Positions 22,566 to 32,639 of a stretch of 64,000 nt of DNA are shown piece by piece. The notes under the pieces were generated by a model that ran no database searches, was not told the origin of the DNA, and was given only the letters and a program-made list of their open reading frames with translations. Origin of the DNA: Plutella xylostella (lineage: Eukaryota; Arthropoda; Insecta; Lepidoptera; Plutellidae); assembly GCF_932276165.1 (NCBI RefSeq), contig NC_063988.1, positions 7,502,001-7,566,000 on the forward strand. Reading direction: 5' to 3'. The stretch's first letter is position 1. Each line of letters opens with the position of its first letter. The position numbers and the translations under genes are program-made.

Positions 22566-23601
22566 TATTTAACACCTTGAGTTTCATTCAACCATAGTGT
22601 CCATAGTTTTAAATCATATTAGGTAATATTTCGGATCCTACAAAGTAACCTATAAAAAGTAAAAGACGGTATAAAGCTTCAAACATTTTAAATAAGTATA
22701 ATGTTTTTTGCCGAGTTGAAACATCGTGTAAGTACATAATTAACCTTCCCCGCACACTTGTTACCATTAATGGTAAACAAACACGGCCATTACCTACATA
22801 GGGATTTCACAAATCTAGATTTCGTTGTAGGACGAGTCGTGAGATTTGGCGACTGATCCGCCGACTCGTCCAGATTAAGATAGCGAATCTAGGACTGCCA
22901 ATGGAGAGGGGAAGGTTGAATGGATAAGAACACTCGGGTTAACATTACCTATGACCTTAAAAAGCAAAACTAAACTCGGTTTTGCCGTTTGAACGCTAGG
23001 CCACCACAGACAGATACACAAGCACGTTCAACTTGTAACAACTCTAATTTTCCGTCGGTGGTCAAAAATCACTGCCTCATCTCCAAAAGGTTAGCCGTTC
23101 AGATTTAATGTCAGTTGCTGACTGTCCGTTAACTGAGTGAGATGTACGGAGTGAGTGAGTTCCCATTCACTTCTACACAATTATGTAGATTCCGTTCACG
23201 CACTGCTTCATAACTTTGATGTTTGTTTTCAAAATTTGTTGAAGCATTGGATTTGAATCGCGTCCGAAAATATACGTGGGATTATTACTTCAACCCCTCG
23301 ATAAGGCCTGAGAGCGATCGTCAACGCAATTATGCTGAATTCAATTTTTAGAAGTACCTACTTAACTTACCTTTGTATGTTTTTTTTTATTTATAAAGTT
23401 ATCCGAACGGAGAGTAGTTTGTAAAAATTGACGTTCGTCAGAAAATTTTATATTTATACGATGAATAAAAACATTTGACTTTGAAGTTAAGTGCATTATT
23501 CAATTGGTAAAAATAAATACTTAACATAAATTTAAATGTCTGGATTGGATTGCTATTAAATTTGAAATACCCATTTAACAATCATTTATAACATACTGTA
23601 T
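22566..23601. other. non-coding, nothing recognised
   Basis: No gene, RNA or bounded repeat was identified. Confidence 0.35.
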
Positions 23602-23610
23602 GTAAACAGG

Positions 23611-24300
23611 GGTTCCCCTCATCTCGCCTAATCTTTATTGCCCAAAACTCGTTTCGCATAACTCGTAAGGTCTAAACTTTTTTGGTCGAATCATCACTTT
23701 GCCTAGTCTTACGTGGCATAAGACTCGTTTCGCCTAAAACTCTTTTGGCACAGTCTTGAAATACATAAGTCTCGTTTGCTCAAATTGTTCGTATAGGTAT
23801 AATCTTGTTTCTCCTGATATTATCTTAGTAAATAATATATTAAGTACGTAGTAAATGTAAAAATTGTGGTATTTTTCTCGTACATCCCGAAAATCACGAT
23901 ATTGAATTATCAAAATATCGCAAGTTAATGACCATTATAATTATTACAAACGCCATTAAACCCCATTGGATCGAAACCTAAACATAGGTGCGACGACGAG
24001 CAAAGCGAGGAGGAGCGTGTTAAGTGCACATTTTCGTCAAAAGCAAAGCGGAGCGCAGCTAAGCGGAGCGGAGCGTTTCCTACATACAAGGAAACAATAC
24101 AAGGCACAAGTTGCGCTAAGTTGCCCCATCCAAGTTAAACCCCGAATATTATTACTTTTTACTAAACAATATTATGCGAAATAACTTTTCAGTAAACGAG
24201 ATTTATGCCATACGATTTTCGGCGAAACGAGACTTTGACCTAACTTTACTATGCAATACGAGATTAGGCAAATAAATCTTATGCCAAAAAAGGTAGAACC
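23611..24300. mobile_element. DNA element with 9-bp target duplication and CTCGTTTCGC word array
   Basis: Bounded by GTAAACAGG (23602-23610) and GTAAACACG (24301-24309), a 9-bp target duplication with one difference. The ends read GGTTCCCC.. and ..GTAGAACC. The left third repeats words such as ACTCGTTTCGC and GCATAA; the right third carries the inverted words GCGAAACGAGA and TTATGCC. The centre (about 23985-24075) has a GC-rich core, GCGACGACGAGCAAAGCGAG and AGCGGAGCGGAGCGTTTC, shared in inverted form with 45741-46928. There is no transposase ORF. The 9-bp duplication suggests a Mutator-type non-autonomous element, but the superfamily is not proven. Confidence 0.65.
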
Positions 24301-24309
24301 GTAAACACG

Positions 24310-24645
24310 TCATATAATTTAAGGGTAGATTCTACGAGTAATTTCATCGAGAAAAAACCCCCATAAGTTTGTCGGGTCCGAAACAAAAACACACTGTATA
24401 GTGCCGTCATCGTCAGTTTGAGCATAAATCATATCCATAATGCATGAAGATAATGTAATATTAGTAATAAATATTTCGTTGTTGAACTGTATGCAATCTA
24501 TGCAACTTAGATGAGGCTAACATAGCCTGAAGGCAGCTAGGTAATATACGAAGGGGAATGCCATTTTCATGTACATACAGACAGACAGATACTAATGCAA
24601 TAATAACGAACATGGTGACACATTTCCTGAAAGATTTCTGCAATA
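24310..24645. other. non-coding spacer
   Basis: No feature was recognised between two DNA elements. Confidence 0.35.
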
Positions 24646-24646
24646 G

Positions 24647-25410
24647 TAGTCCAGTAAAGGAATGAGGTGTAGAGTGCGTGAGCAGGTAACTAAGCGATTC
24701 CTTCAGAAACTTGTTCAGGGGGCTTAGGTTGTTAACATACCAAAAGTCCTGACTCCTAGGTGATGAGCGGGGGGAAGGAGGGGGGGATAAAGGTACGAAT
24801 TTTTGGTTTTTAGCTTATATCTCGAAAACGGTGCATCGGAGAGAAATATTTTCAACTAATGAAACGGAGCTCTTAAAATTATCTAAAACTTTTATATCAT
24901 GTGTTTTGTTCTAATTTCTAACCGTTTTCGAGCTATTACCCTCGGAAAAAGGTGAAATTTACAAGAAAAATTCATTCATGTCAAAACATTCATAAACATT
25001 GCATCATATTGTCTAAACCTATTCATAAACGAATAAAATGAAGAGGAAAAAAGTTGTAGATTTTTTAATTTCCTTTGAGAATATATATAGATATGCTGGT
25101 CAATGTCCAACTCGCCTAAAGTTACAGCTATTTTGAAAAAAAACATTTGAAATAAAAGTTTTAGATAATCTTAAGAACTCCATTTCATTAGTTGAAAATA
25201 TTTCTCTCCGATGCACCGTTTTCGAGATATAAGCTAAAAACCAAAAATTCGTACCTTTATCCCCCCCTCCTCCCCCCCGCTTATCACCTAGGAGTCAGGA
25301 CTTTTGGTATGTTAACAACCTAAGCCCCATGAACAAGTTTCTGAAGGAATCGCTTAGTTACCTGCTCAGGCACTCTACACCTCATTTTGAGTCATTTATT
25401 GACTGGACTA
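24647..25410. mobile_element. 764-bp foldback element with ~270-bp inverted arms
   Basis: The left arm (24647 to about 24900) and right arm (about 25140 to 25410) are near-perfect inverted copies: GTAACTAAGCGATTCCTTCA, CAAAAGTCCTGACTCCTAGG and CGAAAACGGTGCATCGGAGA have their complements on the right. The outer ends are TAGTCCAGT and ACTGGACTA, and a TA at both borders could be the target duplication. There is no ORF. The transcript would form a very long hairpin. Confidence 0.85.
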
Positions 25411-25414
25411 TAGC

Positions 25415-25647
25415 TACTACAGTCGTCGAAATATAATAGGCCCGTTTAGACAGCTGATTTACTTGATGATAAACATAAAAGCACATAATCTGACTTATTT
25501 TTTAACGGCTGAAAGAAAAAATAACTTTTGAAGCACCAAAAGGTACTTAATGTTTAGATTTTTTATGATTTAGATTTGACACCAGCTGTCATCCCATACA
25601 TTTTCGAGCTGTCCAAACGAGCCTATTATATTTCGACGACTGTAGTA
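25415..25647. mobile_element. 233-bp MITE, TIR CTACAGTCGTCGAAATATAA
   Basis: A perfect 25-bp inverted repeat (starting CTACAGTCGTCG) is flanked by TA on both sides, and partial pairing extends inward (GACAGCTG/CAGCTGTC). It is a Tc1/mariner-type MITE lying four bases from the foldback element. Confidence 0.8.
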
Positions 25648-25649
25648 AA

Positions 25650-26010
25650 AAAATAATCATACAAATTTTCGTTTCTCGTTAAATAAACATTTTACTAAGC
25701 TTCTTTTTCTATTTTTTACCGATTAGAAGGGCAGAGTACGCTTTCAATCTGAAATCATGTTATTTTTGTTTTTTTTTAACTCATGTTCTTGCAATAAAAA
25801 CTTTTTGATTTGATGTTATAACGGCGTTACAGTTATTTTTACCATTGAGTCAAGTCTTAAAAATGCAGTTGTCATAATTTCTTAGGTTACCTTAGGCACG
25901 TGAGTGCTTAAATAAAATATTCTAGTCTTCTAATATGTCTAAACGTATCCGACCAGGATTACATCTCGCCAGCTCTTACATCACTCGCCTGAATCATCCG
26001 TTATTCAACA
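25650..26010. other. non-coding spacer
   Basis: AT-rich DNA with no recognised feature. Confidence 0.35.
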
Positions 26011-26305
26011 CACAAGACCAGTGGCGGATTAAGAGCATCGGAGGCCCTAAGCACAAAGCCTGTGTAGGCCCCTAATTTAGAACTATTTGTTCCTTGAGAA
26101 AGAGTGACAAAACAGTTCAATAGCTAAAACGTCCTATAACTTTTCTATAAAAAAGGATGTTAAACATTTTTTTTAAATTGCTTGCCTTAAAGGCAAAACA
26201 AAATCTCATTAGGTAAGGAATAACATTAGAAATAAGGTAAATTGTATACTAACACGTTGGATGATTTCCCAAATAAACAGTTTATTATTATATAAAGGCC
26301 TACGA

Positions 26306-27049
26306 GGGTACACTACATAATTCCGAATTACTTTTTTACGAATATGAATATAACGATTTTTATAATTACGAATTTCAAAGTTCCGAATAATTCACAATCC
26401 CGAATTTCAAGTTTCCGAATAATGAAAATCACGAATAGTTGATAAAACGAAATTTCAAACAATACATTTATTAAAATGACGAAAGTCAAATTTCCGAATA
26501 TTATAATTTCGATGTTTCAAATGTACGATTTTGTATTATATCAAATTGCTAAAATTACGAATCCCGAAGTTTTAATATTCCGAAAATACAAATCCCCGAA
26601 TGTAATTTAGTTGACAAGAAATAAGTAGTTATCTATTATATGTACATGTATTTTTAAGCTAGTTATATTATGTGAAACGCTATGCTCCGCTTCGCTGCGC
26701 TCCGCTTCGTTTTTTTGGATGTGCCCGTAAAATGGCAATAGGCCCGGCCCCCTATTACATTGGGACTAATATAACACTGGCGAAAAGTGGGTGCAGCAAT
26801 GCACCTAACCTGCCTACCAGGCAAGGGAGTACATAAGTACAAGGTGTGAGTGTTTATATATATTATATAATAAATTGGTATTTTATTTTTCGTAATAAAA
26901 AATCTTCGTGATTATAATATTCAAAATTATAATTTTCGTCGTTTTTATAATTCGGTATTTTAAAAAATCGGTATTGCAATATTTCGTAAATTACATATTC
27001 GGTGTTATCAAATTCGGAAAAAAGTTTTTCGGAATATTTGGGTGTTCCC
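26306..27049. mobile_element. nested CGAA-array element with 9-bp target duplication (744 bp)
   Basis: The target duplication GGCCTACGA occurs at 26297-26305 and 27050-27058. The ends are GGGTACAC and GTGTTCCC. The left half repeats CCGAAT/ACGAA words every 10-25 bases; the right half repeats the inverse (TTCGT, TTCGG). The middle has GCTCCGCTTCGCTGCGCTCC followed by the SINE fragment. There is no ORF. It is the same family as 45741-46928. Confidence 0.8.
26698..26865 (+). repeat. SINE 3' fragment inside the nested element
   Basis: Starts at TTTTTTTGGATGTGCCCG and matches the body of the SINE at 31808 (CATTGGGACTAA, GCGAAAAGTGGGTGCAGCAA, CAAGGTGTGAGTG). Promoter boxes are absent, so it is 5'-truncated. 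Confidence 0.75.
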
Positions 27050-28141
27050 GGCCTACGACACTCGCAAGTATCACCACAGTTACAACTGCGCAGGTATGCG
27101 GAGCTATCACACGGCACAGTTAAGTACGCGCAAGCCAAATTTTTGTCAAAATGGTCGGCGTGGCAACTGGAAATGTTTCTCAATGAGGAACAATTTCTTC
27201 TACTGGTATATTTTCAATGTTTGCAAAACAACTACAATTTTTTCACTAGAAAAACGTCTAGTTGCCTTCTATTCCCAAAAATAAAACGGTAAGTACACGA
27301 TCGAAGTGGACAAAAAAATTGCTGTAAAATTGAAAAAATCATTTACATGTTAAACTACTCAAGGATTTAAGAGAAGACTCTAATGAATGGCTAAATTATT
27401 AAAATTTCAAACATGTCGAAAAATGCGCAAGCCGCCCTTCGGGGTTGGCGCGGTATACAGTTTTACCACCTATTCGCACAGTAAGCCATGTTCAGTACAA
27501 GCCGGCCTGAGCACGAGCAGGCAAAACTGTGGTGATACTTACGCGTGTGGTAGGCCCTTTACCAACCACACGCACGGTATTCCGTGTTTGAGCCGACCTG
27601 CGCAGGCAAAACTGTGTTGATACCATAGAGACTAGCACTTGTACTTGTTATTCTATGGTGATACTTACGCGTGTGGTAGGCCATTTAATCAGAGCAAACT
27701 CATAACATCGGACTTATTGTGGATGAATATATAAAATGTTGGTATAAAATGAAACAGCAGCAGAGGATGGGGGCCCCTGGAGACCCGGGGCCCCAAGCAC
27801 GTGCTTGTCGTGCTTATAGGTTAATCCGCCACTGCACAAGACCGCATGCCAAACATGTATTGACTTAGGCGAAATTGTATAACGAAATGATAACGATCGA
27901 ACGGGAACTGAACCTATGTAAGACAATAGGCCGATAATAAACAAGATGAATGATTTCTGTTTACATGTTTTACTATTAAGTCGATAAATTTGAAACATTA
28001 ATTAAAGTTCAAAATCTAAGTTTAAAAAAATGAACTTATTGCAAAACTACATTTAAAAATGTAACTTCAGCTAGACTGCTTACTTTTGTGATCTTATTGA
28101 ATGTGTTGGTGGATACTTGGTGCCTCATGGCCTCATCAAAC

Positions 28142-28245
28142 TGTCGACCGAATGGTGTAGTGGTTAGTGAGCCTGACTGCTATGCCGAAGGTCCTGGATT
28201 CCAACCCCGGCCGGTGCAAATTATTGTGACCGCCGATTTGACTTG
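28142..28245 (+). mobile_element. SINE head (tRNA-like), fragment
   Basis: A-box-like TGGTGTAGTGGTTAGTGAG and degenerate B box GGATTCCAACCCC, related to the SINE family at 31808, but the downstream body differs. Confidence 0.6.
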
Positions 28246-28321
28246 ACAACTCTCAAATAGTTCACAATGTTGGCAAAGCGATCTTATAAAAAACGGGAAG
28301 TAGGTAATATTTATCCTTACT

Positions 28322-28351
28322 ATAATAATATTATAAATGCGAAAGTAACTG

Positions 28352-28382
<31 letters not shown>

Positions 28383-28534
28383 TACTCTTTCACGCCAAAA
28401 CTACTGAACGGATTTGAATGAAATTTGGTATACATACGGTCTAGACCCTGGGAAAAAACATAGGCTACTTTTTATCCCGGAATTCCCACGGGAAAACTTT
28501 TTAAGGCGAAGCGAAGCGCGCGGGAACAGCTAGT
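28322..28534 (+). repeat. GTCT-microsatellite-associated repeat, copy 1 (Helitron-like end)
   Basis: Begins TAATATTATAAATGCGAAAG, contains (GTCT)n, then TTGGTATACATACGGTCTAG, and ends GCGCGCGGGAACAGCTAGT. The CTAGT end after a GC-rich stretch resembles a Helitron terminus, but the assignment is tentative. Copy 2 is at 43253-43461. Confidence 0.6.
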
Positions 28535-28553
28535 TTATATGTATTTATATTTA

Positions 28554-29205
28554 TATATGTCGCAGGCATCTGGTTTAATCTCCTGTTTGATTGAACCGCT
28601 AGCCCGTTCATTGGATGACGCTATTCAGTTGTATGACTAGGCCGAACGTTGATTGTACAAGCGTCACAAAACGTCCAACTAGTTAGCGGACTTAAAATCA
28701 GTCAGGTGGTGAATAAAACAAATATGGCGTCTAACAGCGAACAGCTGACACAAAAAGCACTTGTATTGTTATTTTTTGCAAATAAATTAGCTTTAAAGTG
28801 CGTTATTTATGTTAAAATAGTGTGACAACATGGATTTACCTATTATTAACCGCCGGCGAATAGTTTCAAAGAAAAAAATGTGCTAAAACTGGATAATTAT
28901 GAACAAAAATATCAAGGTACGTTTATTGTTATTGTTTAGTTAATTTGTGAGATGAGAGCTTTGTAACATAGTCTTTTTTTTGACTCTTGTCTGGTCATGT
29001 TCATCCTAACCAGACATTAAAGTTGCTATACTATATCCCATTTAACGACTTCGCTGAATCAGTCAAACGTTCAGTCAAGACGTTGGACATTACAGTCAAC
29101 CACTTGACGAGTTGTTCTTTAGTCATTCAACTGAGTAGCGTCATCCAATGAACGGGCTAGCGGTTCAATCAAACAGGAGACTAAACCAGATGCCTGCGAC
29201 ATATA
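28554..29205. mobile_element. 652-bp MITE with ~70-bp TIRs
   Basis: The left end (TATGTCGCAGGCATCTGGTT then CCTGTTTGATTGAACCGCTA, GCCCGTTCATTGGATGACGC) is mirrored at the right end (GCGTCATCCAATGAACGGGC to GCCTGCGACATATA). TA borders both sides. There is no ORF. A mariner-type MITE is likely. Confidence 0.8.
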
Positions 29206-29560
29206 GGTACACTTTATTGCACACAAAAAACAAATATTACACGGAAGCATTTTAAAAACATAGCTTATTTTTTGGGCACAAAGGCACTAACATACATAAA
29301 ATATACTCGTATATAGGTACTAAAAATTGACGTTGGCAACTTCCGTAATAGAAAACCTTTCATTTCGTAAATGGCGTGTTCAAAGAAGGAAATATTAGGA
29401 TTCTTCGTACATCACTCGTCATTATGACTCGCTGACGGGTGAGTAATGTGGAACTTATGGAACTGAAACGGTTGCGCAGACCCCATCGCTACTTCTTGAA
29501 TATCAAATAGCATTCTACTATATATATAACTTTATTTCTTGTAAAGATAAATTACGAAAA

Positions 29561-29797
29561 TACACTCACGAGCAATGAAAAAGTTCCAGTGGCATAGCAC
29601 TAAATTACTCCTAAACGGAAAAGACAAGCTTAATGACGCCGTCTGCAATATTGAAGTACATACATTTAACAGCGCATCAGAATATTACCAATGAAACACC
29701 TAAATATTTTGATCAAATTCTAAATTAAATGTCTTAAAAAATTGGGGTCATTTGGTGTTCATATTTTGTAAGTATACAACTTTTTCTCGCTAGTGTA
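29561..29797. mobile_element. MITE, CACTCACGGGCAATG family copy 2
   Basis: TACACTCACGAGCAATGA at the left and CTCGCTAGTGTA at the right. The interior matches copies at 12000 and 50380 (CTAAATTACTCCTAAACGG). Confidence 0.7.
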
Positions 29798-29799
29798 CC

Positions 29800-31795
29800 T
29801 AATTCTCTATTCAAAGATAATGCCTTGATATGTAATCCCAAAACTGATTCGGTTGAAATATTCTTGATTTATAATGTAATCGCTTTGGAAATTTCCCTGA
29901 CACGTCTGAGCAACTGAAGCAACTGAAAGGGTCAAAGCCAAACTTGTATGGTCCGCTGAGTACCTAGTTGAATAATTTGACGAGAATTCTGGTTGGTATG
30001 GTCTTTTTAATCACGAGTATCACGACTGTCTTTTCAGTGTAGCGGTGTTATAAATGTGATATACCTACGTACTTATCTATTTTTGTGTGTTTTTGTTTGG
30101 TTAGTGCAGCAATGCTATATGGGTCACTGTTTAAATCGACGAACAAACGACGAGAGTTTTCGTTCTTAATACAACGAGATAGAGTGGTGGTTCGCGCTGC
30201 AGTTTTGTTTTTCAAGCTTTGCGCTAACCACGGCTCTTATCTCGTTGCATTAAACATGCCGATTGCGTGTCAATTTGTTTGTACATTTGTCGATTTATAG
30301 AATGACCCCCCTGATACATCGTTTTACGAACGCTAGAGTAACCCCCTGTATTGGAGCATCACATCATATGACATCATCAACACAAGTCGTTTGGTATTCT
30401 TTGCATAAGCTCGTGTACTGCAACTGCGCACGAGCGGCGCGCACACTAATCTACACTGTAAAGGTACCGCCTCTTGTCTAAAGAGGCTTCTCAGAAGAAA
30501 GTCGTATCTGATTCTGAGTAGACAATTAGACATCCTTACTCGATTCCGATGTTAAATGGTTCATTCGGTTTATTTACAGTTGATATCTTACAAGTGTAAA
30601 TGGTTCATTCGGTTTACTTACAGTTGATAACTTACTCGTATACTTAGTAATATACTAAGCAACTAAAAACATGGTAGAATTTACCAGTGGTCGAGACGAA
30701 AGCATGTCATAGTACGAAAGTTCAGGAAAAATAGTTTTGTTCGTTTTCTCATTTAGGTAAGTTTATTTTACATTTGCTTTCAGTGTCTATGCTTTCAGGT
30801 AAATCCTAATTTGATTTGATCCTATTTTGAATTAAATTATGAGTTGTATTAAAGGGCAAATAAGAGATCTGAAAACACAGTAAAGTTCTGTTGCTATGCG
30901 TTAACAAACGCCCTAATTAATTTTAGTTGAAAAGTTTCTAGGTACAGTCTTGTTTACAAAGTTTAAACACGGCTGGTTGCTTCAGTGAGCGCCAAATTTC
31001 AAAATAACTTTACCCAAGTACAAGCCAGTCAAATTTCAAAGGTAAACTCATTTATATTACTATTTTACCTATTAAAATACCTCCCGGAGTCATTTTTGGT
31101 TTTATTACAATAACAGATGTGGCATAACCACCCGAGTCCGCGTTGTTCTATAGGCATTATCAGTAAACGTATAATCGACATACAGGACGGACTAATAGAC
31201 ATATGACGAATCTATAAGGGTAGAAATGAAACGAAGGAGCGAAAGCAAAAGCAGTCATTACATTTACCTATAAATAGCAAATTGCAATGAGATAGAGACG
31301 CCGTTACGAAACATCTTTTTTCCTAACCTAAAGTGACCCCTGAGCTGTACTCGATATAAAGTTGATAATCATAATATTATTATGTTGGTACTTAATTAGT
31401 ATACACAATTTCCTAAATTTCAGAAGGTTTCGTTTTTCAGAACCTATCTAAAATTTGGTGGTTAATTAAAACATGTTGGGGATTGTTTTCTTTATTTTAA
31501 TTGGTTCATCTGAGTTCGTAATATTGTTTTAGGTAGGCGTGGTAAAGAAGTCAGCAGACTTAGTAGGTATATATGTATTCCCACTAGAAATGATTACAGG
31601 TTGAATATTATGTACATTATACGATATGTACATAATATTTATGTCTTATTGCCATAAAATAAAATTATTGATAGAATGGTTTATGTATTCCCAATCTTTT
31701 ATATCATATAAATCATAGTATACTTTTCATTGGTAAGTTTCAGGTGAGTCGTGGTGGTTCGAAACGTAGTCTTCAAAGACATAGTATTTTTAAAG
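29800..31795. other. non-coding; short tandem duplication at 30551-30640
   Basis: No gene is seen. TAAATGGTTCATTCGGTTTA followed by ACAGTTGATA occurs twice at about 47-bp spacing (30553 and 30599). The open frames at 30085-30533 lack motifs. Confidence 0.4.
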
Positions 31796-31807
31796 ATTTT
31801 ATAAATG

Positions 31808-32074
31808 GACGACCGAATGGCGTAGTGGTTAGTGACCCTGACTACTGAGCCGGTGGTCCCGGGTTCGATTCCGTGCTGGGGCAGATATTTGTTTAAACAC
31901 AGATATTTGTTCTCGGGTCTTGGATGTGCCCTTAAAATGGCACCCGCCCCCTATTACATTGGGACTAACATAACGCTCTGGCGAAAAGTGGGTGCAGCAA
32001 TGCACCTCTGCCTACCCCGCAAGGGAGTACATTAGTACAAGGCGTGAGTGTGTGTGTGTGTGTGTGTGTGTTTG
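31808..32074 (+). mobile_element. full-length tRNA-derived SINE, (TG)n tail, 11-bp target duplication
   Basis: A box GGCGTAGTGGTTAGTG and B box GGGTTCGATTCC, body CATTGGGACTAACATAACGC and GCGAAAAGTGGGTGCAGCAA, and a (TG)n tail ending at about 32071. TTTTATAAATG at 31797-31807 and 32075-32085 is the target duplication, proving insertion by target-primed reverse transcription. Confidence 0.88.
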
Positions 32075-32399
32075 TTTTATAAATGCGGTACCATGATTTC
32101 TAGGTTCACCTTTGCTTAATAATTATAACGGATGTTTGGTTATAATTATTTATGTACAAGCCACATTTATCGTAATTAACAGAGGGTATAATTAACCATT
32201 AGGCTGGTGTCAGTACCACCCTAATTTGCGTCCCGTACCCGAAACGTCGCGGTGAAAAATAATAGATTTGTATTGTTTCTGATTTCAGAAAATATCCCAC
32301 AGTCATCCCTAAATCCGCAAACTTCAAGTTCAACAATAAACTTTAAAACCTATAAGTAACTCTTGTTCCCTGTAACCAGCAAACTGCAACTAGCAAATT

Positions 32400-32532
32400 A
32401 AGGGCCTTTTCAGTGCGACGCGGATGACCTACGCGACGGACTGTACAATGTTTGAAACTTACTGCGCATTCATCTGCGACGGACGCAAAACGTCATCCGC
32501 GGACAGGCCGCGTCGCACTGAACCGGCCCTAA
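32400..32532. mobile_element. Harbinger-like MITE, GGGCCTTTTCAGTGCGACGC
   Basis: Inverted ends (TTTTCAGTGCGACGCGGATG / CCGCGTCGCACTGAA), with TAA on both sides as a 3-bp duplication. A decayed relative lies at 36655-36790. Confidence 0.65.
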
Positions 32533-32639
32533 ATCTTAGGGCACATGGGCCACCGCCACTGGCATATTTCCTGTAATTTCCGTTAATTTTTCTCGTGGCG
32601 GCGTTTGTGGCTTTTGCGGTGACATTTAATATCTATAAC

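Larger units (their letters stand above)
26019..27834. mobile_element. non-autonomous hAT element, composite copy 1 (1,816 bp)
   Basis: The ends are CAGTGGCGGATTAA and TTAATCCGCCACTG, flanked by the 8-bp target duplication CACAAGAC (26011-26018 and 27835-27842), as expected for hAT. There is no transposase ORF. It carries a nested 9-bp-TSD element (26306-27049), which itself contains a SINE 3' fragment. The right part has two copies of GGTGATACTTACGCGTGTGG (about 27532 and 27658) and an inverted relative near 27050, possible subterminal repeats. An apparently identical copy is at 39260-41075. Confidence 0.88.

Noticed and set aside
26863..27620. Protein-coding frames inside the hAT element
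   Set aside because: They are short, repeated exactly in the second copy because the whole element is, and show no transposase motif.
28345..28381. CRISPR-like or regulatory meaning of the GTCT run
   Set aside because: A simple microsatellite embedded in a dispersed repeat that recurs at 43253.
31808..31890. Functional tRNA gene
   Set aside because: Same reasoning; it is flanked by an 11-bp target duplication and has a SINE body.
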